Positions 50,601 to 63,799 of a stretch of 64,000 nt of DNA are shown in pieces (positions within the stretch are counted from its first letter, which is position 1; each line of letters opens with the position of its first letter). A program made the translations under genes and the position numbers. A model generated the notes under the pieces. The model was not told the origin of the DNA. It saw nothing but the letters and a program-made list of their open reading frames with translations, and did not search any database. Source of the stretch: Acanthornis magna (lineage: Eukaryota > Chordata > Aves > Passeriformes > Acanthizidae); contig JAWUZG010000084.1 of NCBI GenBank assembly GCA_036785705.1, positions 8,259,501 through 8,323,500 of the forward strand, given 5' to 3'.

Positions 50601-53251
50601 CTTTCTGAGTGGTTTATCCTTTATAACTGGTATCCCTGCAAGGGAGAGACTCTCACTGTTTTAACAGGCCTCTCAAGGCTCCCACTAAAAGGTACTGGAG
50701 GCTTGCCTTCCCCTGCCTCGGTAATGTTGCTGTTTTTGGATCCCAAGGCCTCCAGTTCAACTCCCCCCAGTAGAGTTAGATTCCTCACAAAGTAAAAAGG
50801 CACTCCTTGGATTAAAGGGACTGATTGAATGCTGCTGTGTAGACCACTAATGTGTTACAAGGGTACTCAGTTCCTGAGCAGGAATTGCGGTGTGCTGCTA
50901 AGGGACTTCTCAGGCACTGTAACTTAGAAATTACGTGGTGCTACACCAGCTCTGGGACTTGTAGATTTGCATTCACTCTGCAGCTTCATTAAAAATTTTA
51001 ACTGGGACATATTTAGACTACTCAAGCTGCTTCTATAGAGTTGATTATTTTGTCTTGTCCTTAGAAAACAGCTTATCCTTGTGAAAATAACATATAAATT
51101 GTACTATTATATTTAGTGCTGCAAGCTTTGCTGTTGCTGTTTAGTTTTCTTTTCCTTTTGAAGCTGTGGAGTTTCTGACAAATAATGTCTTCTGAGTTGG
51201 AATCCACCATAGGAAGAACATATTCTGTGTCTTGTCCATTTTCTCTGTGAATCCTATGAACCTCTGCCATTAACACAGTTATTGACTAGACAATAGAGAA
51301 AAGGGAGAAAGGATGTTTCTGTAAAACACAAGATACTTCAGACCTGCCATTTAATCCAGAGGAAGTATTAAATCCCTGTGCACCTCCTATCTAAAAAGGG
51401 CATGTAGTAAGATCTGCTCACTTCTGGAACACTGCTTGTGTCTTAATTTGTTGAAGAAAATTGATTCTCTCCTAAGAAAGCTTTCCTAGAAATACGAATG
51501 CTATTCTCATGAGCACAGGTGTTTTGTGGTTTTCTGAATTCACTTGCAAAGCACTCCCCTTATGTGAAGCTGTGGTCAAGAATCTACAATTTAATTGTCA
51601 GTGTTGAACTGCAGAAAAAATATATTCTATAAATATTTCCTTTTCTAGCACTCAAGTGTCCAGAAAAATCTCTCTGAACACAGGAACAAGTAAACTTTAC
51701 TCATTATTCCATTCACTTCATTTTACATTTGAAAAATCCAGTTTATCTGAAATTGGATAAAGCTGCCACAGCATTTTTAGTCTATGATGGCATTTGAGAC
51801 TTAATTTCTCCTATGAAAGCACTGTTAGTTTCTGTGGAGTTCTGCAGGTGCTCTGTGTTTGTGAGATCCAGGAGGTCTTAACTTTAGAGATGCTTGTTAC
51901 AGTCAGTTTCGTGCAAAGCCTATAGCAAAGCAATCTTTCAATTAAAGAATATGCCTCATCAGTTCATCCTCTTCAAGTTTCCTATGTATAGGTTTAAACA
52001 ACAACAACAAAAAAAAGTATAAGCCTAAATGCTGTTTTATTGTTTTCTGGGAGCAGCTGGAAATGATTTTCACACTTGATAAAGCTCAACCTTCATGAGG
52101 AAGGCAACAAAGAACAAACTATGCATCAGAGCCTAAGACAGCTTAGAGTTAAATGTGCAATGCCAAGTAGGTTTTTAGAAGCTTCTCTGACAAAAAGAAC
52201 CTGAGTTGTTTCCAAGGATTTTTGAACAAGCTTTTTGGGCTTCTTAGATTGCCTTTACATTTTGTTGTAATTCTGTGTGCTGGAAATCTAATTTGGAGTT
52301 GCACAAAGGCTCTGACTGAGTAATATATCTGGGGGTGAAGTCGTGACTTCACCCCTTCATTGGGAAAGGGCAGCTTTCTTGATGCTGCAGTAATGTTTGT
52401 TACCCTGTCTGAGGAATGGAGGAGCTATGGGAATTGTTTACTCTTATATTTGATTGAGGAATGGGTGTTCAGGAGATTTTTTTTGCAGAGGGAAGGTGTT
52501 TGGTATTTTTGTGTGGTATTTTTAATTATCCATAATGTATATCATGGAACAAGTAAGGCTTGAATAAAATTCAGTGTGGCTAAGAAATCATTTTTTCCTT
52601 GTCTGCTTTGAAGCCACCTATTTCTCTTTCCCTAGTTGCTAGAATTGATTAACTTTTCCCCTTACTCTGTAGTTAGGCATGGGAGGTGAGCTTTCCTGTC
52701 ACAGGAAGCCTAACAATAATTGCCATCTGGTTATGAGCTTCGATATCACAAGAACTGTGATTATTTAATGGTATTTTAAAAACCAAACAAATACAGTATT
52801 CACAGATCAATTTTGCTTTGCTATGGATTTTGGACAGCACCAAACTGTTTGCAAGAATCACACTAGTTGAACCAGGTTAAAACATGTTTAAGAAAAGCCA
52901 GCTAGTCTTGAATAAATACCTGTTGACTATTTTTGAGAAAGCACTCACTGCTACTTTTCTTTAGTATGTTTAGGTGTTGCTAATTTCTCTCCATGGATCT
53001 GGAAGAGCTTCCATCTGCATTTCTGGTGGCTGCCATAGGGTGGTGCCAGGCCATCAGTATATACAGTACAAGACAATGGTTTGGGCTTTGAACAGATCAA
53101 AAACCAAACGAGCTTTAAAATCTGATCTCAAATAATTCACAGTGCAAATAAACGAAGCAGCCAGTGCAAATAGTTACTTTGATGCTTTTTTTTTTTATAC
53201 TTAGCATAAAGGAAGAGTCTGTCTGGTACATACTTTTTAATGTGTGCCTGG
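47684..53251. other. Intergenic; no gene seen, possible conserved block at 49.3-49.8 kb
   Basis: No recognisable protein. The stretch 49350-49800 keeps several CpGs (including CCCGGG at 49370) and carries CTTTGGCAAAG at 49431-49441; it may be a regulatory element. A short CAA tract lies at 51998-52012. Confidence 0.6.
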
Positions 53252-53262
53252 TTGTGTGTATG

Positions 53263-53306
<44 letters not shown>

Positions 53307-53334
53307 TACATGTATATATGCGTGCATGTGTGTA
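53252..53334. repeat. (TA)n / (TG)n microsatellite
   Basis: A run of about 40 bases of alternating T and A flanked by TATG/CATG/TGTG variants. Alternating pyrimidine-purine DNA is self-complementary and likely length-polymorphic. Frames on both strands here only encode Tyr-Ile/Val runs and are not genes. Confidence 0.97.
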
Positions 53335-55180
53335 AAGTTTGACCTGAAATGTGTTTTTGCCCTAAGGATACTGATGCCTTGGTTTTGATCACATTGTACT
53401 AATGTGGTTTAATTAATAGCCCTCTTAGCATCTCTGCTAATGCTCAGGCTTTTGTTGCTTGTGTGTGTATTTATTACAGACCTGCTAAGTGTTAAAGCTG
53501 ACTGGAGACAAATGATAGATTTCCAACTTTAGAGAAACAATATCTATCTAATGCATGTTTAAGGAAGACTAATTTATTGCCTTAAACTCAGCTCACAATT
53601 GAGTGCCCAATGAAAGCAATGAAATATTAATATTTTAGAGTCATGTTTGAAATATCTCCTGTCTATCTGGTTCAAAAATCTATATTATATTAATTATACA
53701 GACATACCAATTTATTCTTTAAGCTATCTAAATCAGTTTCTAAAGTATTTGGTTTATAATAACTGAGGAGAAGAAATTATGCCTGTGGTTAATGAGAGGG
53801 ATGTACAAATGTTTATTGAATATCTCATTTGAAAAGGCTACAGTCTGTGTAAGATAAAATTATAATAGTTGGAAATAATAAAAAAGAATATTATTGGCAA
53901 TAGATTACATAGATCAAGTTTAAAATGCTTGATTTCACATTTCTGTTTATGTTCACATTTAATAAAGAGGTTGAAGGTTTATATTTATAGAAGCATATCT
54001 TTAGTGGGGAAAACATTGACATTCACAACTCATTTGCTCTTGAACACCTTTTGTTAATGTATGAAATGAAATGCAGCATGTGGCCTGGCAAGTGAACAAG
54101 CTAAAATTAAAAATTATTTAACTTACATGCGTTTGTAGTGCTTGGGAGTTACATGGAGAAAAACACAGTAATTCTTCTGACAAATCTTAGATGATGCTGT
54201 ATTCTTTGCTAGGTAATGGTGACTTAAAAAACACAAATAAACAAGCAAAAAACCCCCCAAAAACTCCAAACCTAAAGCAAGTAACAAAATACCCCCAAAA
54301 CCCCACCCTACAATTCTTCTTCCTTTCTAATTTAAAAATAAAACTAACCTAAACAGGGCTTACTGAGTTGAATAATTTCAAATTCATGTGAATAACTTTG
54401 GAGAATTCACATAAATAACCAACAACAGCCAAACATGAATCCTTTGTGAATCAGACTTTCTACCACACTAATTTTCCCCTCAGTGAATGGGAATAAGACC
54501 CACTTATATCTGAGATGATGCTGTGAGTGACATTTTGAGGCTAAAAGCCTCTAAAATATTTGTAATGATTTAGATAGTGATTATCCTGTCTAGACCTTTT
54601 ACTCTTTACTAGACTTTCATTTAAATATTGGACCATTTTTTTTTTCCCCGACTGTAAATCAGTGGCAAATGTGCAGATTTGGACTCTCTGAAGTTTTGCT
54701 TTGAGAATGTTTTCTTAAAGCATTCCAAAACACTGAAATCCTGGAATGGCAAGGGAAAAAAATTCAAGCCAAAGGTAAAATAAAAAATTATTTATGGAGC
54801 GTTTTGTCTCTAATCCTAAAACTGAAAGTACTAGTGGCAGCAGTGATAAGCTTAGCTGCTTCTTGTGCCTAATGCTTGTCGTGAAGTCAAATTTGATTGA
54901 CAGTCCATCATAAATTTCTATTCCACGTAACAAATATTTCTTTTTCTCTATTTGTAAGAGCCTTTTTAAGATGCTTGCTTAAAACAATGTAAGAGTCATT
55001 TGCAGCTTTTATGGCATCTAAATCTAAGCCTTTCTGCTGGCTTGGTTCTACTGACATTTTAACATTGTTAATAATCACTGGCCATTTGTGTGTGCTGTGT
55101 AAAGGCATAATGTGCTTTTATATAAAACACTGTTATGAGGGCTCATTATCTCGTGAGGCAGCAGTTATAATGAAAATTAA
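53335..55180. other. Intergenic; no gene seen
   Basis: AT-rich. The only notable item is an A/C-rich tract with C-runs at 54226-54312. Confidence 0.65.
54226..54312. repeat. A/C-rich low-complexity tract with C-runs
   Basis: Contains C6, C5, C4 and C3 runs among A-runs. The minus strand therefore has G-runs, but three of the four cluster together and the fourth is about 30 bases away, so quadruplex potential is weak. Confidence 0.85.
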
Positions 55181-58100
55181 ACAATTGCAAACTTGCTTTG
55201 CCAAGTGTTTTTAAAATAAATTCAGCCGGGCTGCTTCACAGCTCCTACCTGATTCTGCAGGGTTATATATCAGGGCTGCTGGAGAGCTGCACACATAAAT
55301 TCCTTCATGCAGTGGTGAGAGCTATGCACAGCCTGCTCCTCCGTGCTCTGCTAAAGCTGGGCAGGAAATGCTTGTTTCGCAGGCAGCATCCTAGCAGGGC
55401 ATGAAATAAGTGTAAACCTTTGAAAGTAGTCTCCGTGGTATCGATAGTTAAATGGATGTTACAAATGACCTTTTACTCACAGGTAGCCGCAGAAGTATTA
55501 GATCTGCAGTCTGCGAGCTACTCCTGCTGTTTTTGGAATCCACTGGCTATCTACAGCCGTGTGGTTAAAAATTACCAAATTAGCTGCACTTCTCGGGCTA
55601 AGAAAGGGTTGAGAATGTAAATATGGGCTATTCAGTGCTTTGTTTATAGACTGCAAAGTTTTACTAAAAGCTATGCATAATGGACATAATTTTTTACAAC
55701 TTCTTCAGTGTTTCTACATAAAATTATTTGAATGAGAACTACTTTATTATTAAAGTAAATGAACGATGAGCAATCTGGGCAGGATTCTCCATGGCGTCTG
55801 CATTTTAGCTGAGTTGATCTAGCTGAGGATCTGGACCCCTGAAATTCACTTTTAAAATGACTGTTGCTGAGCTAACCAGGTCAGTTTGTATCATTTTTGA
55901 CACACTTCCCTTCTGTTATGCTTGCAACCAGATTTGTCCTTACAGGACTTGTGTTCAACTGCTCTTCTGTCTTTTATTTTAATGCAGCACTTAGAGGCAG
56001 ATTGTTCCAGTGCTACAGTAGTAAGGAAACCCAAATTTCCATTTTCTTTTTTTTTTTTTCCTTTTTGCACATGTTTAATTTTGAAAGTTACCGTGGCGTC
56101 AGACAATAATTCAGAGAGGCTCTGTTTCAAATTACCTTTCTTCATTAAAAAATAAAATAAAATAACCAGGAGGTCTAGCACTTTATGTCACTAAGTCACA
56201 CAGTAAGAGGGACCATCAAAGAATGGTGGGAATTATCACAGCAGCTTGCTCCTTGTTAGAAGCATTTACCTCATGACCCTTTCATTTGCCTACTGCCACT
56301 TTAGTTTAAGAGTGACAACACTGTATAGCACTCTGCACTTTCCGCCTCCCCCCCCTCGCCCTTTCCCTTAGCACCAGATGCCTTTGTAAAGCAGCCTGGT
56401 GAAGGAGTGAACAAAACCTTGTGGGAGAAGTCTGACACTGGAAGTTAATGATTATCAGTCGAAACAAAACACTTGTTTACATGTTGTAGTCATTAGAGGT
56501 TCCAGTCAGTCATACCTCGGCTGGGATTCCTGCCAAATGTTTTGAGGGTTCTTTCACAAGCTGTGCAGTTTTGTAAATACAAAAGCACTCTTATTAAGCC
56601 TTTTTAGTATTAGACTGTGCAATTAAGACTACGGGTAATTAGATTCCTTTATTTGGAGTAGAATGGTCCAAGATACATACACACAACTTTCTTAGCCACA
56701 GGATACCATCGTGTCTCTATTTGGGTGTTCCATTACAGATCAATGACTAAGAGAAACTCTTTTGTATTGTGCACATTTTTTCTTTATTAAAAATTGTGCT
56801 AAGAACTTGGGGCTGTATGGATTTTTCCTCACCTTATTGTCATCACCTCTGCTGGAGCCATAAAACTTTCTTTTTTGATTAGCTTGTCTCAATTTGCTGG
56901 AAACCCTTTGCTTGCATCTCTTTTAGTACTGCTGGCTTTTCATTTCAGCCTTGTTACAGCTAGGATTAAGGAGGTGATTTGACTATGAAGGAATTTAGGA
57001 AAATTTCCAGTAAGCGAAGGATGATTTTAAGTTAACTGCAGGATAACAGAGTTGTAGAAATGAATGTTTCTTTTAACACCTGTGAATTAGTCCATACCTG
57101 AATAAATAAATGATCCCTTTGGTATTTGAAGTTGGTATAACGCAGCTGAAATTTCATCATTTTCTTGTAAACACTCTAATCATGCAAAAATGCATCTAAT
57201 ACAAATAATCGTGTGAGCTGATGAACCTGTTTCACGTACCCTTCTGCTCAGGGAGCGTTCTCTGCATTGAGCACGATGGTAAATTATTTAAGATTTGGGA
57301 GGCCATTTTTTGTAACTGTGAATTGTAAGACAACTGAATCATCCATACATATTTTATCTCTATTTTTTTCTTTGCCAGAGAAGATATCCGTTTTAGTTGC
57401 TCCAGTGCAGGACTGCTCGCTTTGACATTTCCCGGTTGTCTGTAGTGCTAGGCAATAATTAAATATCAGGTGCATAAGCTGCTCTTTAATTTGACATGTG
57501 TGCTCCAGGCAATAAACACATGCAGTGCAACGTGGGAGTGTAATTGCTAAGGAATAAAATCTTGTACCAAGTGAGATCATTGTATCAGGTACTGTGTGAC
57601 AGCTCATTTGATCATTATGCCCAGGCTAAAGAGGTTGCCTAATTAGTTTCCATTAAAACTCACCCTTTAATCAGGAATTATTCTTGCATAAAGAATGTCA
57701 CTTGGTCCAGATGAATGAACAATGGTTCCCCCTTGAGATTCAACTATCTGTTACACTTGGGATGCCATATGTCTTTTCAAACAATTCAGCTACCACAGTA
57801 CTCTGTGAATTTGGATCTCGCAGCGTTATGTGGTATTTGCATTTCCTCGATACCAGCTCGTGTTCTGTAGAAAAATCACAATGGTGTTCTGTACCTACCT
57901 CATCAAGTTGGAGCTATGTTCAAGCAGCACGATCTGTGTTGTAAACACACAAATGACTAATGGGCCTCTCTTAACTAATGTGTCTTAGTTGTTGTATGTA
58001 TTTCATTAGTGACATACATAGCATATATGCTATTACCTGGAGCTAGACTTTGGTTTCTCACCTAGAAACGTCAAGGTTCATCTAAATTTAATATTTTGAA

Positions 58101-58208
58101 GAGAAATAACTCCCTAGCTTTTTTCTTCTTTTGACAATAGCTTTGTCATCTGAAGCTGATCACAGAAGTAATGTGCTTTCTTTTTTTTCCTCTCCCCCCC
58201 ACCCAAAC
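55181..58208. other. Intergenic; no gene, two stretches with enhancer-like word content
   Basis: 55190-55620 and 56900-57660 retain CpGs and carry TAAT/ATTA, TGACAG and ATGCAAA-like words. Low-complexity A-runs occur at 56140-56165, and a 16-bp palindrome is at 58018-58033. No frame encodes a recognisable domain. Confidence 0.55.
58018..58033. repeat. 16-bp perfect palindrome
   Basis: ATAGCATATATGCTAT is identical to its own reverse complement. No known site is matched. Confidence 0.85.
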
Positions 58209-58266
58209 ATCTTTCAAATTGAGTTCCTCCTCAAAATATCTTTCAAGTTGAGTGCCTTCCCCCTGC
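58209..58266. repeat. Two-copy tandem repeat, 29-bp period
   Basis: ATCTTTCAAATTGAGTTCCT at 58209 recurs at 58238 as ATCTTTCAAGTTGAGTGCCT. It follows a C/T-rich tract (58180-58204) and looks like a slippage duplication. Confidence 0.8.
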
Positions 58267-58930
58267 TCCACAAGACAACGTGAGGTTTGGCACATTACTG
58301 GCTTCATGCACATCACAGATGCGAGGTGTGTTTCGGTCTGAGCCATTCTGCAAGTTCCAAGTGGTCCAATAGAGTTGACTCCTCTGCCACGTAGCAGCTG
58401 CAGAGAGTGGCTCAACTGAGGTGTCCAGGAGCTGCTCTTCAGGGGAGGCTTCCCCCAATGGCAGTACAAACTGGGGTAGGCCAGGTGGAGAGAAAGAGAC
58501 TTTCAAGTCAAAGTTCAGCACTTGCAGTCAGTGGCCTCATTCAACTCCCTCAATCTGCTGCATAGATGTGAACTGATTTAGCAGTGTTTGAAAAATGCCA
58601 TGGGCCGGCCTGGCAGTTCGAAGTCTAGCAATAGCAAGAACTGCTTGGTGCACTTCCTTTCCCCAGATGTGTCCTGGGACCGTGAGCTGAGTGTCCCTTC
58701 TGTGGTAGAGGGATGATCCTACAATATGTCAATGTCTGCACTATCTGCCAGCAGGGTGTCCAGCCTTCTTCTAATGAAATTGTTTATGAGGCACCCAGAT
58801 ATACAGGTCTCAAAAATACTTCCCCTAAGGTTTTCTGCAGCTCAGACTGTTGCAGACCCCTTTTGTGTTGGGAGGAAGGTAAAAATGTTTAGTGGGCTTT
58901 GTGCAGCTGGAGGCAATGCCTTTTAGAGAA

Positions 58931-58947
58931 ACAACAACAACAACAAC
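58931..58947. repeat. (ACA)n microsatellite
   Basis: Five to six perfect CAA/ACA units. Confidence 0.9.
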
Positions 58948-60090
58948 GTAAGGTTTTGTGAAAGATTGCCACAAAGATTAAGCCACGTGGCATGGAGCAC
59001 ATATCGTGCAGGATACCTACTCCAGGTTCATTCTTGGCAAATCTGAGTGCTCTAACCTTCATACTTAAACCCAAGATACATGAGCTTTTACTCTTGCAGA
59101 GTATTGAAGGCAATAGAAGGATGTGTGTGCAAGATGGAATTAAAGTCCTTAATGTTTCTTGCTGCTACTATTCTGAGTGCTCCCATTCTCCACACCCAAT
59201 ATATGACGTGTCACAGCCACAGTGTACGAAGCAGGCAGGGAAGTGGCTAAAGCACATGATTAACATCTAGAATCAGGAGAAGAGAAATGGTTTAAGGATC
59301 TAATATGACTCTCTAAATAGCAGAGGCTTTTAATTTATTAGGTTTTATACCTTGAGCTACGTGTCTAGGAAAATTAGTATTCTGTGTTTGAGAGCTGTCC
59401 ACCTTTACCAAAGACATTCTTTGTAGTTGTGGTCAATCTCTGGTACATCAGAGGAAGATGGAGAAAAGAGAATAAAAGCTTCTTTGAGCACAGAAGCTGA
59501 ATTCTGATTTCCTCTGGCTTTGTCTGGTTAATCCATACTATTTTGGCATTCTCGCATATATTTAACACTCTCTTCTAATATTTTCAGCAAACATATTCTT
59601 ACTTCTCTTTCATGTTCCCAGTGCCATATCTGATTTCTTTCCACGTCCCCAGATTGTATTTGCTCAGGCTTCTGGAGAAATCTGTTGCATCTGATTCAGT
59701 TACAGACATCGATTGGTGTCAGTTGCTGTCTCTTGACTATTAGTCAAAGAGGGTTTTTTGCATCTTAGTTACTTCAAACCCAACAAATGCCTAGAGGGGC
59801 TCCATGATGATGATTTATGCAAATACTTTAGTAAAGCTCCTAGATGTTATCCAGACTGCTGTGGTGGTATGCAGTGATAAAGATCAATTATTGCTAGAAT
59901 GATCTGAATTATCTGTCTATGATATCTTTATTTTTAAGGAGGTTATTGATAGCTCCAAAGCAAGGAGATGTAGCCAGTAATGATGAATGAAGTGCCTTCT
60001 CCACTCCTGCAGGCCTCTGTCTTGGAAGCCTGTGTGCTGAAGAGCACCTACAATCTTTGCACATTATTGATCTCAGAGGAATCCTTTGGC

Positions 60091-60130
60091 AATAAAAATA
60101 ATAAAATTAAATAAAAAATATTAAATAAAA
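60091..60130. repeat. A-rich low-complexity tract with AATAA units
   Basis: Almost only A and T, built from AATAAA/AAATAA words. Its AATAAA hexamers should not be read as poly(A) signals without transcript data. Confidence 0.85.
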
Positions 60131-63100
60131 GCAATTGGAAGTGTAACAGCATAACAGGGAAATAAAAATGCTGAATTAATAATGGGTAAGTTTAATAACA
60201 TTAGTAACACTAGTGGTATTATTTGGTACAAAGGGCAACCTGTCCAAGAGGTTTTGAATCAGGCTAACCGCTTTAGCCAATCAGTTTTTGTGCTAATCAT
60301 AGCGGTTTATATTAGTGAAATTTTCAATATAATCACTTGTATTTTCCCTAACCAACCAAGCTTTTTCATTATAACAATGAATTCTACAGGTTGTTTATAT
60401 TATGTTGTTAAAAAAAAATTAAAAAGAGTGATTTGAAATTACAGTTTAAAAAGAGTGCTACCCTTTAAGAGGAGTATTTTTGAAATCTTTATTCTCATAT
60501 ACTAATGGGGACATGGGAACATCTGAAATCCCTCAGACTGTGTGTTCAGTGCAGTAGCTCTAGTATGTTCCCTCCCTCTTCCCCCTGTGTTTCCTCTGAA
60601 AAAAAAAAATCCTAATATTTCAAGCTTTCCTTCTGCAGATGTGTTTTTATGACTGCAGTCTTGACTGTTGCCTGTTTTTTAGTCTGTGTTCTTTTCAAAG
60701 TTGAATAGACAGAACATACAAAATTATTTCATAAGAGGGTATCCCATTGATTTATAATATTGAGACCATTATTTAATTTTTGAACTTTCTGAAGATAACA
60801 AGATGCTTCCTTTTTAAATGCAATGTGATAAATCAATCTGAGTTCATTCTAGACTTGACCCAACTTTACTGAAATGTGTATGAACTTAACAAACTTGGCA
60901 GAAATATGGCTGAAAAGCTGCACTGAGTTGCATCACATTGTGATTAAAATCTTGATGTAGCCCTACTTTAAGTATGAAGTATATCTAAATACCTTCAGTA
61001 ACAAGTTTAAATCAGAAATGACCTAAGAAAAATACTTCTGCTCTAAACAAATATAGGGGCTAAAACCAGTTTTGGGTGACCATTCAGGGCTACTTTTGTT
61101 TTCTCTGAACCTGATTGCCAAAATCTAAATTTTATATCTTTTCCACAGAACACATTTTCCCATTACAAATACGTATGTTTATCTTTATATTATAAAGTGG
61201 GAGCTGTTTTCATTACTCTTGTTATTAATCCAAGTAATGTTTAGTGTTTCTATAAGAAATTCACTAGAGTGGAATCAAAACATTGTTCAGTATAGAATTA
61301 ACTTTTCCTATATGCAAAAAGCAAACTAAGCTGCATTCAATGTAAGTAGAGTAAAACCCATCAGCATTACTCTATGTAATATCCTGATGCTTTACAGCCC
61401 TTTTGGACCTGAACATATCGGCCATACTTCAGAAGCCTTCATAAACTTGTATAAATGTTTTCTTTTGCAATGATTTTTCAAAGTTTCCAGTAACAATCAT
61501 TTACTAGTCTCTTGTCACTTGTACTGCATGGAGTGAATATTATCATGGAAAATAAACTGGTTTTGTTTTATTTCTCCAAAGTGCTTCCTAGAAGAATTCT
61601 ATTCAAAATGCACGCGTTGGATCATATTCTGCCCCTAGCTATGGTATCTGATAAAATGCCATTGGCTTTATTATCGTCCACTTTGACTCTGGCCTTTTTC
61701 CATGTAGTCCAGGCTGCCAGTGCAACTAAGGAGGGAAAACTTGACCTGGGCTATGTTTTGCTTCAGAAAGAGCTGTGTTATTTACCTTCAGTGAGGCAAG
61801 TGCAGTAATTCCCACATTATACGTACTGAGACAGAAGGGGTCCTAGGGTCCTGTTGTAAAAGTTCCCCCTGCAGAGCTCCCCAGTAAGGCTGGTCCTCAG
61901 AACAGCTGTAAGCACTTGCACATGGAGAGCAGTGCTCAGCCTCAGGGCAGGAATGCTCAGGGCTGTGGAACAAAAGTTACTGTGCAGGTCAAGGACCAGG
62001 GTGAGTCCTGCTATGAGAAACAGAGGGGCTGGGCAGAGACACTGAGGTGCTGTACTCACTGATTCTGTAGGGATGGAAAGGATGAGGGCAGCAGATGGTC
62101 TTGCTGCGGTGAGGAGGACCACATGCCCTGATCCACCCCAGTGTCCCTGCTGGGGCTCTTGTAGGACTGAAAAAAACCGTAGAAATAGGTTCAGGGACAG
62201 CAGCCATCCTTGACATGCAAGCTGACGGCCAGCCTAGGAAATGGCCAAGATTCTTTTCACCTGAATCTGGCCAAAATTGCCCTCCACCTCTAGGAAATCT
62301 TGATTGGGGAAAAAATCCAAAGAATTCTCTGACTCTAGGCAGATTTCTCCAGGTGTAGTCTGGAAGGCCTAGGTCTAATCTACATAGGAGTAACAAACTG
62401 AAGATATTTTGCAAAAGATGTGAAGTGGCATGACATTTGCTAATTGCTGTCCCTGTGTGGCTGCTCTATGATGAAACAAACACCATTTTGCTTTGGAATA
62501 ACTGCTGTGGGAAGGATAATTTATTTCAACTGGAATATATTCTGTAAATTTTATCTGTGTATTCAGTTAATGCTTTCCAGCTTTTCTCTCCTATCATGAA
62601 GTTAGAGTTTTGTGGTTTTATTACTTTTGAAATTAATGCTGCTTTCAAAGTGTGTCATTCTGGAAGAAGTAGCAAATATACTGAAATTCAAGATAACTGT
62701 TAGAACTGGGATCAATATCTTTTTTTTAAGTATACAGAATTTATAGCATTAGCAGGTCATCCTTAAACATCAAATTATTACAACTATAAGTATACTGAAA
62801 AATTTCATTTTAACAAGATTATGATGTATTAATTTCTGGATTTGCTCTAAAAATAGGAAAATTTTATATGTACTATGCCTTCATTTTTCAAATATTGTTT
62901 TCTAACTTTTAAAAAGGCCAACTTTCAGGGGAGCTTACATCTTAAGTTCAAGGAATGGTATGCATTTACAGCTGACTAAATTTTGAAAGCTTTTGCTGTT
63001 CATTCTTTCACATAGAACATTGAACACGTAATATTCACAGCCCTCATGATGATAGGTTTGTTGGGACAAGGAAGGCATCTTTTTTCTGTTCCATCTGAGT

Positions 63101-63799
63101 TAATATGTCTGGTTTAGCCACTTGAGAAATAAAGTTGGCATCTGCAACCTCTTGTGTAGAAGATGTCTAGATCCCCATCCTCTGTGATCCGCCAAGGGTG
63201 CTTATGAAGGGGCCTCTTTTGAACTTCGAAGAAAAAATATTTTATTCAAGTCTTAAATTTAGTTTAAAACCAAGTATCATATATTGCTCTTATTTTTTTC
63301 CCAGGTTTGATAAAGATACCAACCGGTAAAATAGTACAGAAGTACATGTTAAATTGGATTGAGAAGTGAAGCAGAAGCACACAGATTTCACAAAGGAGAC
63401 GTGGAAGATCTCTAATGATTTTCCTTAGGAAAAAAGGCACTAATATGGGTCCTAGAAAGCAGACTGTAAGCTTTCAATGGCAAGTGACTGGAAACACATT
63501 TTTTCAGTTGGCCCAAAACACTGCAATAACTAATATCTGTAGGGAAAAAAAGAAGGATCAATATACGCAAGTACTTCGGCTATTTAAGCGTTTGGTAAAG
63601 TGGTGTGTTTCTCTAAAGCCACAAGAAGATGCTGCCATTATTTTGCCTGGAAAATAATATAAATAAGAATTTATATCTATATATTCATGCTAAAAGGAAA
63701 CTGCAAATTCATGCACATCACAATTTTAATGCTTACTTATGATGGCAAATTTTAAGAACTTGCTTGACATGCCTGCAGTTTGCAGACGATAGCTACAGA

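Larger units (their letters stand above)
58267..63790. other. Intergenic; no gene seen
   Basis: Contains a short (ACA)n run (58931-58947) and an A-rich tract with AATAA units (60091-60130). A moderately GC-rich patch at 61830-62260 yields long but unrecognised frames on the minus strand (up to 141 codons). No RNA gene or mobile element recognised. Confidence 0.6.

Noticed and set aside
53115..53388. Frames rich in Tyr-Ile on both strands
   Set aside because: They are translations of the (TA)n microsatellite.
54226..54312. G-quadruplex or telomere-like tract on the minus strand
   Set aside because: Only three G-runs are close together and there is no TTAGGG periodicity.
58600..58640. AGTTCGAAGTC word as a possible tRNA/SINE B box
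   Set aside because: Only a partial B-box match and no A box at the right distance.
61989..62414. 141-codon minus-strand frame
   Set aside because: Low-information Pro/Ser/His content overlapping another frame in a GC-richer patch, with no family resemblance.
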